From assembly GCA_011525915.1 (NCBI GenBank), contig WYBM01000078.1:31011-95010 (forward strand): DNA of 64,000 nucleotides, read 5' to 3'. Of the stretch, positions 49,405 to 57,453 are shown in pieces. The DNA is from Ardenticatenaceae bacterium (lineage in GTDB: Bacteria; Chloroflexota; Anaerolineae; Promineifilales; Promineifilaceae). The position numbers and the translations under genes are program-made. Numbering within the stretch: the first letter of the stretch is position 1; each line of letters begins with the position of its first letter. The notes beneath the pieces are model-generated. The model had not been told where the DNA came from, did not search any database, and worked only from the letters and a program-made list of their open reading frames with translations.

Positions 49405-50070
49405 ATGTCACACGAAGAAAACGTTAGTACCTACTTAAATCATTTACCGGCTATCTTTCATGACGATCCGTTTTTAGGCCGTTTTTTGCTGGCGTTTGAG
49501 ACTGTCTTGAGTCAGGCGCCCCCAGATCACCCGCCAGCTTTAGAAGCGCTGATCGCCCAAAGCCATACCTACCTGAAACCGCTGGTCTCCGGCACTGATG
49601 ACAAACGAGCGCCGCGGGCATTTTTGCCCTGGCTGGCCGGGTGGGTGGCGCTGACCTTGCGTGAGGATTGGGATGAAGAGGTGCAGCGCCAGTTTATCCG
49701 CGAAGTGGTTACCTTGTACCGGCAGCGGGGTACCAAAACCGGCCTAAAGCGGCTGCTGCAAATTTACCTGGGTGATCAGGTGCCTGTTGCCATTTATGAT
49801 GATGACACGGATTTTGGCTTTGACCCACCTGCCCACTTTTTCCAGGTAGAGATCACGGTAAACGATCGGGATCCGGCGGCATTGCGGCGCAAACAGCAAA
49901 TTGCCCAGGCGATCATCGAGCAGGAAAAACCGGCGCATACCTTTTATGCCCTACAGATTTTGGTGCCCACTATGCGGCTGCTTTCAGAAGAATTGGCGGC
50001 CCAGTTGGGCGGTGAACGATTGGTGGTGGGGGTGAATACACTGCTGGGCACACGTAATACACTTTTGTAA
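49405..50070 (+). CDS. Phage tail protein I-like baseplate protein (Afp12-like position)
   Basis: This 221-residue protein has the eCIS/phage tail protein signature 'YLNHLPAIFHDDPFLGRFLLAFETVL' at residues about 8-33, and 'APRAFLPWLAGWVALTLREDWDEEVQRQFIREVVTLYRQRGTKTGLKRLLQIYLG' in the middle. It normally links baseplate wedge and fibres. A 19-bp perfect hairpin follows its stop directly. Confidence 0.9.
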   Translation: MSHEENVSTYLNHLPAIFHDDPFLGRFLLAFETVLSQAPPDHPPALEALIAQSHTYLKPLVSGTDDKRAPRAFLPWLAGWVALTLREDWDEEVQRQFIREVVTLYRQRGTKTGLKRLLQIYLGDQVPVAIYDDDTDFGFDPPAHFFQVEITVNDRDPAALRRKQQIAQAIIEQEKPAHTFYALQILVPTMRLLSEELAAQLGGERLVVGVNTLLGTRNTLL

Positions 50071-50089
50071 GGCAAGACACCGTCTTGCC
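50071..50089. promoter_or_regulatory. Perfect hairpin GGCAAGAC-ACC-GTCTTGCC
   Basis: An eight-base stem with an ACC loop sits directly after the gpI stop and 29 bases before the fibre gene start. It shares loop and stem pattern with the hairpin at 44892. No T-run follows. Confidence 0.75.
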
Positions 50090-50118
50090 AGAGCGCCACT
50101 TATGAATGGAGAGGCAGA

Positions 50119-52227
50119 ATGACAGCAAATTACGAACAACCGAATGACATGAATAAGCGCGTTCGTTTTTACGACGGCCAGTTTTTGCAAGATCAAGACT
50201 TTGTAGACGAGCAGAAGTACCACGTCGATCGACGGCAGCGGTTGGCACGTTTTTTGCATGTGGCCGGCATTGCCGATGGATTGGCTGTGCGCACCACCTC
50301 GCAGCCTTTTCAGGTGCGGGTAACGGCGGGCACGGCCGTGGATCGGGGCGGCCGTCTGGTAGTGCTGGCGGCGATGAAAACCATTCTGGACAGCGACGGC
50401 CGGGCGTTGTTGGCCGCCGCATCAGAGCCGGTGACACTGCCGCCCGAAGCAGCCAGCGGTGAGCGCTGGCTGTATATGGCCTACCATCAGATGCCGGATG
50501 ATCTGCAGGCGTCAGGTGATGGCGTCGAGGGGGAAACCCGCTGGCATGAAGCCCCTTACCTGTTTACGGCCGTGGCTCCCCTGGGTGATGATGATACCTA
50601 TGTTGGCCCGGCCTGGCATGATTTTCTGACGGCTGGGCCGCCACCGCCGGTGCTGCTGGCCCGCCTGACCCTGAGCGCCGACGGTAATGTGACCGTAGAC
50701 AACAACGTCCGCCGCTATTCCGGACTGCGCCTGCCAGGTTTGCGTGACGGCAGCCAGGCTGCTGCGCTACGTGCCGGGCAAGACGGCCGTGTGGGCCTAT
50801 GGCTGCTGAAAGATGGTGACCCCGTTGAACACCTGTCTGTCACCGAAAAGGGATACGTGGGCCTTGGTTCGCCGGCCCCCAATGCTGCTCTGGAGATACG
50901 CACCGAACTGAAGGCTACCGTGCAAAATCGGGCGTTGGTAGGGCTGCATATTGCCCCCAACTTTAACGCCAATAACCTGAACGGCGTGCGGCAGTATGGC
51001 CTTATTGTGGAAAACGGCAGTGTGGGCATTGGCACCACCACCCCGGAATCTGCTTTGCATGTGCATGGCGATGGTTATACCGTATATGGGCCCAACAGCA
51101 CCTGGGGCGCCAGGCTGCAGGTGGGGGGCAATGGGCGTACCACTGATCTGGCATCGGTTGTGGCCACCAATGGTAATTTACATCTGGATGCCCATGACGG
51201 CAGTTTTGCCACCTATATCAATTATTATAGCCGCAACAATACGTACCTGAATGTGCAAGGCGGCAATGTGGGCATTGGTACCGATGCCCCCGGGGCCAGG
51301 TTGGATGTATCGGGTACTGTCCGCTCGGTGGGGGGCGTAGTGCGCGCCGGCAACGATGCTGCCAACTACACGGAAATAGGGCACGGTGGGGTGAATGGTT
51401 ATATCAACATGGTGGGTGTTGGCCGGCTGGACTTCCGCCACGAGGGGAGCAACGTTCTTTGTATACAGGATAATGGCAGTGTGGGCATTGGTATCAATAG
51501 CCCAGCACAAAAACTTCATGTATCGGGTGGGAATGCCATTGTTAATAATGTCTATCTTGGTGATGTAGGACACTCGGACACGTGGGCGGGCTTCAGCCAT
51601 CGCGATGCAGTGGGCACCAACAGTTATGGGCTGCTGCAGCATACAGCCGGGACTTATACCCTGATCAACAAGCGCTCTGGTGGCGGTTATATTGCCCTGC
51701 GCGTGGATAACGTCGATAAAATGATTCTAAATGATGCGGGCAACGTGGGCATCGGTACCAGCAGCCCAAACGAAAAATTAGAGGTCAGTGGGAACTTACT
51801 GCTTTCTGGAAACAACAACATCACCACACGCCGCGGGCTGCTGCGCATGGGAACTACCGATGGCTCATCCGCCACCAGTGGTGAAGTCGTGGGCGCGATC
51901 GGGTTTTGGGGATTCGGCCAACAACATGGGCAGTTATCATTTCGGGCTGGACAGGGGTTTGAAATGGTAGATCGTAGTGCCAATGGCCCTACCCTCAATT
52001 ATAATCGTGATCAATACCCTTATGCTGATCTGAAGGTGCGCTACTTACATTTGAATGAGTGGACGCTCTCCGCTGAAGGCAATCATCTGTTTATCAAACA
52101 CGGAAACCAGGTGGTGGCACGGTTTTCTGTGACCAGGGATCGGTTCCAGGTGTACAGGAATTTGAACAACAGGTCACCCTATTTCTACTATAATGAGGAT
52201 GGCAATTACGCCAATTACAGTGGTTAG
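50119..52227 (+). CDS. Tail fibre-like protein with VGIGT repeats (Afp13-like)
   Basis: In this 702-residue protein the first 200 residues begin 'KRVRFYDGQFLQDQDFVDEQKYHVDRRQRLARFLHVAGIADGLAV', a module common in eCIS-linked proteins that fixes fibres to the baseplate. From about residue 245 come repeats of the form G-x-V-G-(I/L)-G-(T/I/S)-x-x-P-x-x-x-L-x-(V/I), including 'GSVGIGTTTPESALHV', 'GNVGIGTDAPGARLDV' and 'GNVGIGTSSPNEKLEV', typical of trimeric tail-fibre shafts. The last 60 residues, rich in Tyr and Asn, are probably the receptor-binding tip. GGAGAGG precedes the ATG. No chaperone gene is adjacent. Confidence 0.88.
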   Translation: MTANYEQPNDMNKRVRFYDGQFLQDQDFVDEQKYHVDRRQRLARFLHVAGIADGLAVRTTSQPFQVRVTAGTAVDRGGRLVVLAAMKTILDSDGRALLAAASEPVTLPPEAASGERWLYMAYHQMPDDLQASGDGVEGETRWHEAPYLFTAVAPLGDDDTYVGPAWHDFLTAGPPPPVLLARLTLSADGNVTVDNNVRRYSGLRLPGLRDGSQAAALRAGQDGRVGLWLLKDGDPVEHLSVTEKGYVGLGSPAPNAALEIRTELKATVQNRALVGLHIAPNFNANNLNGVRQYGLIVENGSVGIGTTTPESALHVHGDGYTVYGPNSTWGARLQVGGNGRTTDLASVVATNGNLHLDAHDGSFATYINYYSRNNTYLNVQGGNVGIGTDAPGARLDVSGTVRSVGGVVRAGNDAANYTEIGHGGVNGYINMVGVGRLDFRHEGSNVLCIQDNGSVGIGINSPAQKLHVSGGNAIVNNVYLGDVGHSDTWAGFSHRDAVGTNSYGLLQHTAGTYTLINKRSGGGYIALRVDNVDKMILNDAGNVGIGTSSPNEKLEVSGNLLLSGNNNITTRRGLLRMGTTDGSSATSGEVVGAIGFWGFGQQHGQLSFRAGQGFEMVDRSANGPTLNYNRDQYPYADLKVRYLHLNEWTLSAEGNHLFIKHGNQVVARFSVTRDRFQVYRNLNNRSPYFYYNEDGNYANYSG

Positions 52228-52279
52228 GTAATCGGCCAAAAGTTTTTGGAACAAGAGCGCGCGAATCGCGGCCGATTAC
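52228..52279. promoter_or_regulatory. Inverted repeat GTAATCGGCC after the fibre gene
   Basis: Ten-base arms GTAATCGGCC and GGCCGATTAC lie 32 bases apart, starting one base after the fibre stop. This is a possible 3' stabilising stem or operon boundary. Confidence 0.5.
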
Positions 52280-52376
52280 TCGAGTAAACCGCCAGAAAAC
52301 GCCTCTTTTTACATCTGAAAACTTTTACCAAAATGGCTATCTGTTTTTAACGAAACCAAGCAGGAGTTTTTATGTA

Positions 52377-52565
52377 ATGCAAGAACAACTCCAACAACGT
52401 CTGCTGGATCTTAAACGTGAATATGAATCTGGCCAGCAAATGCTGGCTGACCTGGAAAGGCGTCAGAACGAGCTGCAACAAACGCTGCTGCGCATTAGCG
52501 GGGCCATTCAGGTGTTGGAGGAGCTGCTGGCACAGGGGGAGCAGGCAGAAACGGGTGATCCCTAA
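52377..52565 (+). CDS. Small coiled-coil protein
   Basis: This 62-residue protein is one continuous amphipathic helix: 'LQQRLLDLKREYESGQQMLADLERRQNELQQTLLRISGAIQVLEELLAQ' shows hydrophobic residues at heptad spacing. It resembles the small coiled-coil proteins near phage and eCIS fibres, but I cannot name a family. The translation start is odd: AGGAG at 52362 is well placed for an ATG at 52372, which is followed at once by TAA. The true ATG overlaps that stop (ATGTAATG). It is likely the last gene of the injection-system set. Confidence 0.65.
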   Translation: MQEQLQQRLLDLKREYESGQQMLADLERRQNELQQTLLRISGAIQVLEELLAQGEQAETGDP

Positions 52566-52593
52566 GCCGTAAACGATCATCGGTAAACAACGC

Positions 52594-52696
52594 CTGGTAT
52601 CAGTTTTCAGTAATCAGTGTACAGTTTTCAGCGTGAGCCTATCTCTGGAAATAGTCTACTGAAAACTGGTTACTGACTTCTGATTACTGGTACGAG
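52594..52696 (-). repeat. Dispersed palindromic element, copy C (reverse orientation)
   Basis: Reading the minus strand from 52696, it begins CTCGTACCAGTAATCAGAAG and continues like copies A, B and D, with the CTATTTCCAGAGATAGGC centre. Unlike the others it does not touch a stop codon. It separates the injection-system genes from the caspase gene. Confidence 0.85.
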
Positions 52697-52770
52697 GTTG
52701 GTGCCGCTTATCACGAATCATTCACTGTTTGTCGTTCGCTGATTGGCCACAAACGGCGTACAATTAGCGC

Positions 52771-54438
52771 ATGTCCAAGCGCCTGGCCTTGCTCATCGGT
52801 AATGTGCATTATCAAGACGGCCGTCTCTACGCCCCCGTCCCTGGCAAAGACCTGACTGCATTGGCGGACGTGCTGCGTGACCCTGGCCGAGGCCACTTTG
52901 ACGAAGTGTTTGTGCTGGTCAATAAACCGGCCGTTGACGTCCAGTTAGCCATTGCCGAATTTTTTGAGGAGAGCCACTCCCCCGACGATCTGCTGCTCAT
53001 TTATTTTGCCGGTCATGCCTTGCACCACCAGGGGCAGCCTTACCTGGCAACAGGGGACACATTTACCGAACATTACCTGGACGCTACCTCTATTCAGGCA
53101 GACTATGTACGGCGGCGGCTGGCTTTGAGCCCGGTGCGGCATAAAGTAGTGATGTTGGACTGCCGTGTCAGCGCCCTGTTAGAGGGAGATGGTTTGCCGT
53201 CAGAGCCAGCCTGGCTGGGGCAGGCGTTTGATGGGGCCGGAGCGGTGGTCGCAGTAGTGTCACGACCGTATCCTCCGGCAGATGAGCCGGCACATTCCCG
53301 GTTTACACCCGCCCTGGTAGAGGGCATGCGTACAGGTGCCGCCGATGAAAACGGTGATGGCCAGGTAACAGCCGCCGAATGGTTTGCTTACGCCCAGGCT
53401 CAGGCCACTTCAGAGCAGTATTGCCATTTGTTTGCCCCCGAACAGGCGGCCCAACTGATTGTGTCTGCCGCCCCGGAAGGAAAGAAGATGCCATTGACGC
53501 CGGCCTTAGAAACAGTCGTGCCATCTCCCCGTCGCTCGTTGAAACCCTATGCCATGGCCGCGCTGGTCGTTTTGCTGCTTTTGCTGGTGGGCGGGCTTTA
53601 CCGCAGTGGAGTCTTCCCCCCGACGGCCGTAACGTCCACCCATACCCCTACCTTGGCGGTTGCGGCTGTGTTGCCCCTAAGCGCCCCCAGCCGGACACCT
53701 ACGCCGACCAAACCAACAGCGCCCACCATGACCCCTTCACCACGGGTGACAGAAACGGCGACCAAACCAGGCACCAAAGCCACGGACACGGCCGTGCCTG
53801 CACCCTCTTTGGACCCAGCCATTACGCCATCACCCACCGCTTCTTCCACGGTGGCACCCTCTGTGTCTGCGCCCACGGGGACAGCGCCGCCTTTGGGTGT
53901 GCATGTCGTCCGCCAGCTCATTTTTATGCGCAGTGGCCCGGCCATTAACTTTCGCATTCTAGATTATTTGCCAGAGGGTACGGCCGTGACAGTGTTGGGC
54001 CGCACGGAGAGTGGGGAGTGGTATAATGTGCAGTTGGCAGACGGCCGTTCTGGTTGGGTGTTTAGCGAGATGGTGCAGCCGCCTGCTGACGAAGACCCCA
54101 ATGAGATACCAATAGCGGCCACCCTGCCTGCACCAATGGATGAATTTTATGACTTTGTAGCCCAACCCACCGCCGATGGGTTGACCATCACCGTGGACCA
54201 TGTCTACGTGGGCACGCAGGGGGAAGAAGGCACATTTACGGCCGAACTGCTGCCAGAGACTACTCTCATTGCCCCTACGTACGAAAATGGGCAGGCGCTG
54301 GGCCTGGGGCAGTTTGTGGTGCGTTTTGCCCGTGTGGGTGAGGGGGAGTATACAAGTACGGCCGTGCGTCTGTGTATGGTCTCTACCACCGGCCAGCCGT
54401 TTTTCTGCGAAACGTATTCAGCCAGCAAGGAATGGTAG
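52771..54438 (+). CDS. Membrane-anchored caspase-like (peptidase C14) protein with EF-hand-like loop and SH3 domain
   Basis: In this 555-residue protein, residues 1-240 form a caspase/metacaspase fold: 'RLALLIGNVHYQDGRLYAPVPGKDLTALADVL', the His in 'LLIYFAGHALHH' (H82) and the Cys in 'VVMLDCRVS' (C131) make the catalytic pair. An EF-hand-like loop 'DENGDGQVTAAE' spans 192-203, suggesting calcium control as in metacaspases. A membrane helix ('AMAALVVLLLLLVGGLY', about 260-276) is followed by a long Thr/Pro linker, an SH3-like domain (about 376-432, 'GEWYNVQLADGRSGWVF') and a beta-rich C-terminus. The protease should face the cytoplasm and the SH3 part the outside. It lies downstream of the eCIS genes but has its own upstream gap. 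Confidence 0.85.
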   Translation: MSKRLALLIGNVHYQDGRLYAPVPGKDLTALADVLRDPGRGHFDEVFVLVNKPAVDVQLAIAEFFEESHSPDDLLLIYFAGHALHHQGQPYLATGDTFTEHYLDATSIQADYVRRRLALSPVRHKVVMLDCRVSALLEGDGLPSEPAWLGQAFDGAGAVVAVVSRPYPPADEPAHSRFTPALVEGMRTGAADENGDGQVTAAEWFAYAQAQATSEQYCHLFAPEQAAQLIVSAAPEGKKMPLTPALETVVPSPRRSLKPYAMAALVVLLLLLVGGLYRSGVFPPTAVTSTHTPTLAVAAVLPLSAPSRTPTPTKPTAPTMTPSPRVTETATKPGTKATDTAVPAPSLDPAITPSPTASSTVAPSVSAPTGTAPPLGVHVVRQLIFMRSGPAINFRILDYLPEGTAVTVLGRTESGEWYNVQLADGRSGWVFSEMVQPPADEDPNEIPIAATLPAPMDEFYDFVAQPTADGLTITVDHVYVGTQGEEGTFTAELLPETTLIAPTYENGQALGLGQFVVRFARVGEGEYTSTAVRLCMVSTTGQPFFCETYSASKEW

Positions 54439-54490
54439 TGGTTATGGTGTGGCCTGTTGGCGGTTGGCCGTTCCCCAGCCCCGTACCAGG

Positions 54491-55684
54491 CTATTTTACG
54501 ATGTGCGGCAAAAAGGTAGGTGGCTGGTCCGTATAAAGCAGCATGACCGGCACTTGATGGCTGCCGCTGCTAAGGCTGTCGGTTATGACCAACGTGGTGG
54601 TGTAGACGCCGGGGCTTAACCCCGCAAGCCACACGGTGACCACAAGATCCGCAGCCACGCATGGCTCAAGCTGGCCGCTTGTCAACGAAACATCCAGCCA
54701 ATTGACGGTTGGGTTCTCAGTTAAATTCCAGGTCGTTGATTTCCCCCCCTCATTGTAAAGTGTGAGCATCTTTTCTAAAGAAGTTACCCCATTACTTGCA
54801 TGGGCAACATACGCTAACGTACCAGGGACAATGTTTAAAGAACCGGAGCCGGCGTTTAAGACGATCTTGTCTTGGGCACTGCGCACGGTGCCGGCGCCAT
54901 TAGGACCGCTGCTGATTTCCGCGGAAACCGTTTTTTCCCCATTGCCACAGCTTAGAGTCCAACTGGTATTAGCGGTAAACGACTGCCACGATGACCAGTT
55001 GGCCGCTTCATTGCGCAAGCGCATGGATTGGGCCCAGGCTGACCCATACAAATATAAATCTACACTGCGGTTGGAAGTTTCATAGGCTTCACGGTTGATC
55101 ACCACAGGCATAACATCATCCCGCCGGCCAAAGTTTTGGGTCCAGTAATTAAAATAAGGCCCACCGTCGGCCGAATCTGCCTGGCAGTCGCCGTTGTCGT
55201 CTTCACGCACGTTGGCCTGATCGTTGTCCTGCCGCACGTAGCCAATACCTATTTCGCGGAAATTGGTAGACAGGATATTGCCGCGGTGACCAGCACTGTT
55301 CATCCACCCGGCCATGACACTTTCAGGTGTGCCATAACCGGCGGCAATGTTTTCCCCGGCAAAGTTCCACCCGGTGTAACCGGCATCATTCATCCTATCC
55401 CAGGGAGATGACCCCGTATCAAAATCACAATGATCAAAGAAGTTGCGCACAGCCATATTACTGCTGTGTGTTTCAGCGGCGCTGTCCAGGGTATCAACGC
55501 CTTTAAGCGGTGGCAGTTGACCATTTTGCCAGCGTTCCTGGTTTACAATTTCCAGAACACGCTCCTCAAAAGTAGGGCCGCCTTGGAGAGGGGTTTGTGC
55601 TTTTGAAGAAGGTATTGTTGTCAGTAAGATGGCGAGGGACGGTAAAAAAAGTAACGTGAAGGAGATAATGCGCCAACGAAACAT
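54491..55684 (-). CDS. Secreted CAP (SCP/PR-1) domain protein
   Basis: This 397-residue exported protein has a signal peptide (residues 1-30, 'IISFTLLFLPSLAILLTTIP') and a CAP domain at about 40-190: 'VNQERWQNGQLPPLKGVDTLDSAAETHSSNMA', 'FDHCDFD', 'GENIAAGYGTPESVMAGWMNSAGHRGNILSTNFREIGIGY'. Both conserved His and Glu positions are present. The C-terminal part carries a BACON-like Ig domain ('LTENPTVNWLDVSLTSGQLEP'). CAP proteins are secreted, and their substrate is usually unknown. It is convergent with the caspase gene. Tandem beta domains suggest surface attachment, but no anchor is seen. Confidence 0.88.
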   Translation of the reverse strand: MFRWRIISFTLLFLPSLAILLTTIPSSKAQTPLQGGPTFEERVLEIVNQERWQNGQLPPLKGVDTLDSAAETHSSNMAVRNFFDHCDFDTGSSPWDRMNDAGYTGWNFAGENIAAGYGTPESVMAGWMNSAGHRGNILSTNFREIGIGYVRQDNDQANVREDDNGDCQADSADGGPYFNYWTQNFGRRDDVMPVVINREAYETSNRSVDLYLYGSAWAQSMRLRNEAANWSSWQSFTANTSWTLSCGNGEKTVSAEISSGPNGAGTVRSAQDKIVLNAGSGSLNIVPGTLAYVAHASNGVTSLEKMLTLYNEGGKSTTWNLTENPTVNWLDVSLTSGQLEPCVAADLVVTVWLAGLSPGVYTTTLVITDSLSSGSHQVPVMLLYTDQPPTFLPHIVK

Positions 55685-56020
55685 AGACGACCTCCTGATT
55701 GTGCCACGGCCGTTTTACAGCCGACAGCTTTAGGAACCTCTACAGACCCGAACCATTGATAGAGGCCATTAAACGAACCTGTGGGAGATTGTCAAAGCAG
55801 GCCTTACATCTTTGAAATAAGCTTGCTATGCAGAACCAGAGTTTACTACACTGGCGCAATTGTAACGGTAATTTACGAAATTGCTAAACGTTCTTCACAA
55901 TTTTTGAACAATCAGATGGTAATCTGCGGTTATTAGTAAATGGTTATTACGGTTCAGTAATCAGTTTGACTAAATGCTGACCGACTGAATACTGACAAAT
56001 TTCACTCACGGAGGTTCATA
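55685..56020. other. 336-base divergent gap with palindromic CAGT words
   Basis: No gene is supported here. It must hold the promoters of the leftward CAP gene and the rightward Gly/His-rich gene, but no clear -35/-10 pair stands out. At 55937-55996 CAGTAATCAGTTTGACT and ACTGAATACTGAC words form a degenerate copy of the dispersed repeat. GGAGG at 56006 is the ribosome binding site of the right-hand gene. Confidence 0.5.
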
Positions 56021-56821
56021 ATGAACAGCAAAATTGTAAAAATCGGCGGTATATTCATTGTCCTGATGGCCCTAGCAGCCCTGATTGGGTCAACCATGAC
56101 CTTTGCGCAGGATGATACCCCCAATGTGACGCCACCTACACTACCGGACAATGGCAGTGGAGGGGGGCCCATGAATGGACCCCACGGCCGTTTGGGTGGC
56201 CCACATTTCTTCAACGGCGAGGCCTATGACGCTGCCCTGGCGGATGAACTGAATATCACCGTCGAAGAACTGGCCGCCGCGCGGCAGGCGGCCAAGGAAA
56301 CCGTCTTGCAGCAGTTGGTTGATGAGGGCACCATCACTCAGGCCCAAGCCGATGCAATCTTAAGTGACGAAGGGCTGCGCAGTTTAGGGCCACTGGTGAC
56401 ACCAGAGGATATGGAAGTGGTGATCGCTGAAGTCCTGGGTATTTCGGTGGATGAGCTCCAGGCTGCCCGTGAAGCCGGCAAGCGCCTGCCTGAATTGGCA
56501 GAGGAGTTGGGTGTAAGCCTTGAAGATGTGCAAACGGCCGTGCAGGCAGCCCATGAAGCCGCTATAGCCCAAGCTGTAGAAGATGGTTTGCTCACACAAG
56601 CCCAGGCAGACCGTCTGCTGGAAAACGGTGCCATGCCTCACTTTGGCCCTCGCGACGGTAGCTTTAGGCAAGGTGGTGGGTTCGGCGGCCCGCAAGGTGG
56701 ATTTGGCGGCCCGCACGGCGGCCCGCACGGCGGCCCGCATGGCGGCCCGCGTGGTGGGTTTGGCCCCGGCGCCCCCCAGGGCAATCAGTTTAACAACGCC
56801 CCCCCTGCTCCGCAGGGTTAA
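56021..56821 (+). CDS. Exported helical protein with Gly/His/Pro-rich tail
   Basis: This 266-residue protein has a signal peptide (residues 1-30, 'IGGIFIVLMALAALIGSTMTFAQ') and two or three helical modules that each begin 'L(N/G)(I/V)(T/S)(V/L)(E/D)(E/D)(L/V)'. Two carry 'TQAQAD', as in DUF2680-like bacterial surface proteins. The last 50 residues are repeats of Gly-Gly-Pro-His with Phe and Gln ('GGPHGGPHGGPHGGPRGG'), which could bind metal ions. I cannot assign a function. GGAGG precedes the ATG and a strong terminator follows. Confidence 0.75.
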   Translation: MNSKIVKIGGIFIVLMALAALIGSTMTFAQDDTPNVTPPTLPDNGSGGGPMNGPHGRLGGPHFFNGEAYDAALADELNITVEELAAARQAAKETVLQQLVDEGTITQAQADAILSDEGLRSLGPLVTPEDMEVVIAEVLGISVDELQAAREAGKRLPELAEELGVSLEDVQTAVQAAHEAAIAQAVEDGLLTQAQADRLLENGAMPHFGPRDGSFRQGGGFGGPQGGFGGPHGGPHGGPHGGPRGGFGPGAPQGNQFNNAPPAPQG

Positions 56822-56831
56822 TATCTTCAGC

Positions 56832-56866
56832 GCCTGACAGGTTCACCTGCCTGTCAGGCTTTTTTG
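56832..56866 (+). terminator. Rho-independent terminator
   Basis: GCCTGACAGG pairs with CCTGTCAGGC around TTCACCTG, followed by six T. It ends the Gly/His-rich gene and is shared by the convergent gene, whose stop is five bases further on. Confidence 0.92.
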
Positions 56867-56870
56867 CGTT

Positions 56871-57380
56871 TTACGGATGGTACACATTATAAGCCAGTAT
56901 CCGGTGCCGGTTGATGGCCACAAACGGCATCTTGCGGGTTATATTCACGGCAATAGGCCGCAGCGGATGGATTTCAGCGTGTGTCAGGGCAAAAAAGTCA
57001 TGACTGGTATCTAGTAAGTCATCGTCTCGTGCCTCTCCATGGACGTGCAGCTCACCACGAATAGCAAACCACTCTGTATAAAAGACAACGCGCCGGGAGG
57101 CCTGAACATATTGCAACCTTTCTGTTTGCCGCGTTTCCAAAACCGAGATGAAGGCCACCATGTCGCGGTTCAGATTAATAAGGTTTTGCCGAATGCCAGG
57201 CACCTGGTAAGTAACGTCCAGCGGCAGCAGTTGGGCCTCCTCAAACGGATAGGTGGCGTGGTCTGGGTCGTTTATGAAAACGAAGAAGTCAGAACGGGGT
57301 GCAAACAATCCCTTTAACAGAAAATTGTGGACACCAACTTCTACATTGTAACTGCTGAGTTGCGGCGCGTTAAGAGCCAT
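56871..57380 (-). CDS. Hypothetical protein
   Basis: This 169-residue soluble protein is rich in beta-strand patterns ('VEVGVHNFLLKGLFAPRSDFFVFIND', 'LLPLDVTYQVPGIRQNLINLNRDMVAFISV', 'RRVVFYTEWFAIRGELHVHGEA'). It has no leader peptide, membrane helix or catalytic motif that I recognise. Similar stand-alone proteins seem to occur in Chloroflexi, but I cannot name a domain with confidence. It faces a terminator at its stop. Confidence 0.7.
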   Translation of the reverse strand: MALNAPQLSSYNVEVGVHNFLLKGLFAPRSDFFVFINDPDHATYPFEEAQLLPLDVTYQVPGIRQNLINLNRDMVAFISVLETRQTERLQYVQASRRVVFYTEWFAIRGELHVHGEARDDDLLDTSHDFFALTHAEIHPLRPIAVNITRKMPFVAINRHRILAYNVYHP

Positions 57381-57453
57381 GGTTTCCTCCGTATATTTTA
57401 TGAATGGTGATCCATAACGACCGTCCCAGGTATGATATGCTTCAGGCTGCCGA

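Noticed and set aside
34389..52227. Prophage
   Set aside because: Tail-type genes are present, but there are no capsid, portal, terminase, integrase, lysis or replication genes, so an eCIS is the better reading.
34389..52227. Type VI secretion system
   Set aside because: No TssJLM membrane complex, no ClpV and no TssB/TssC pair; sheath, LysM, gp25 and DUF4255 order is that of eCIS.
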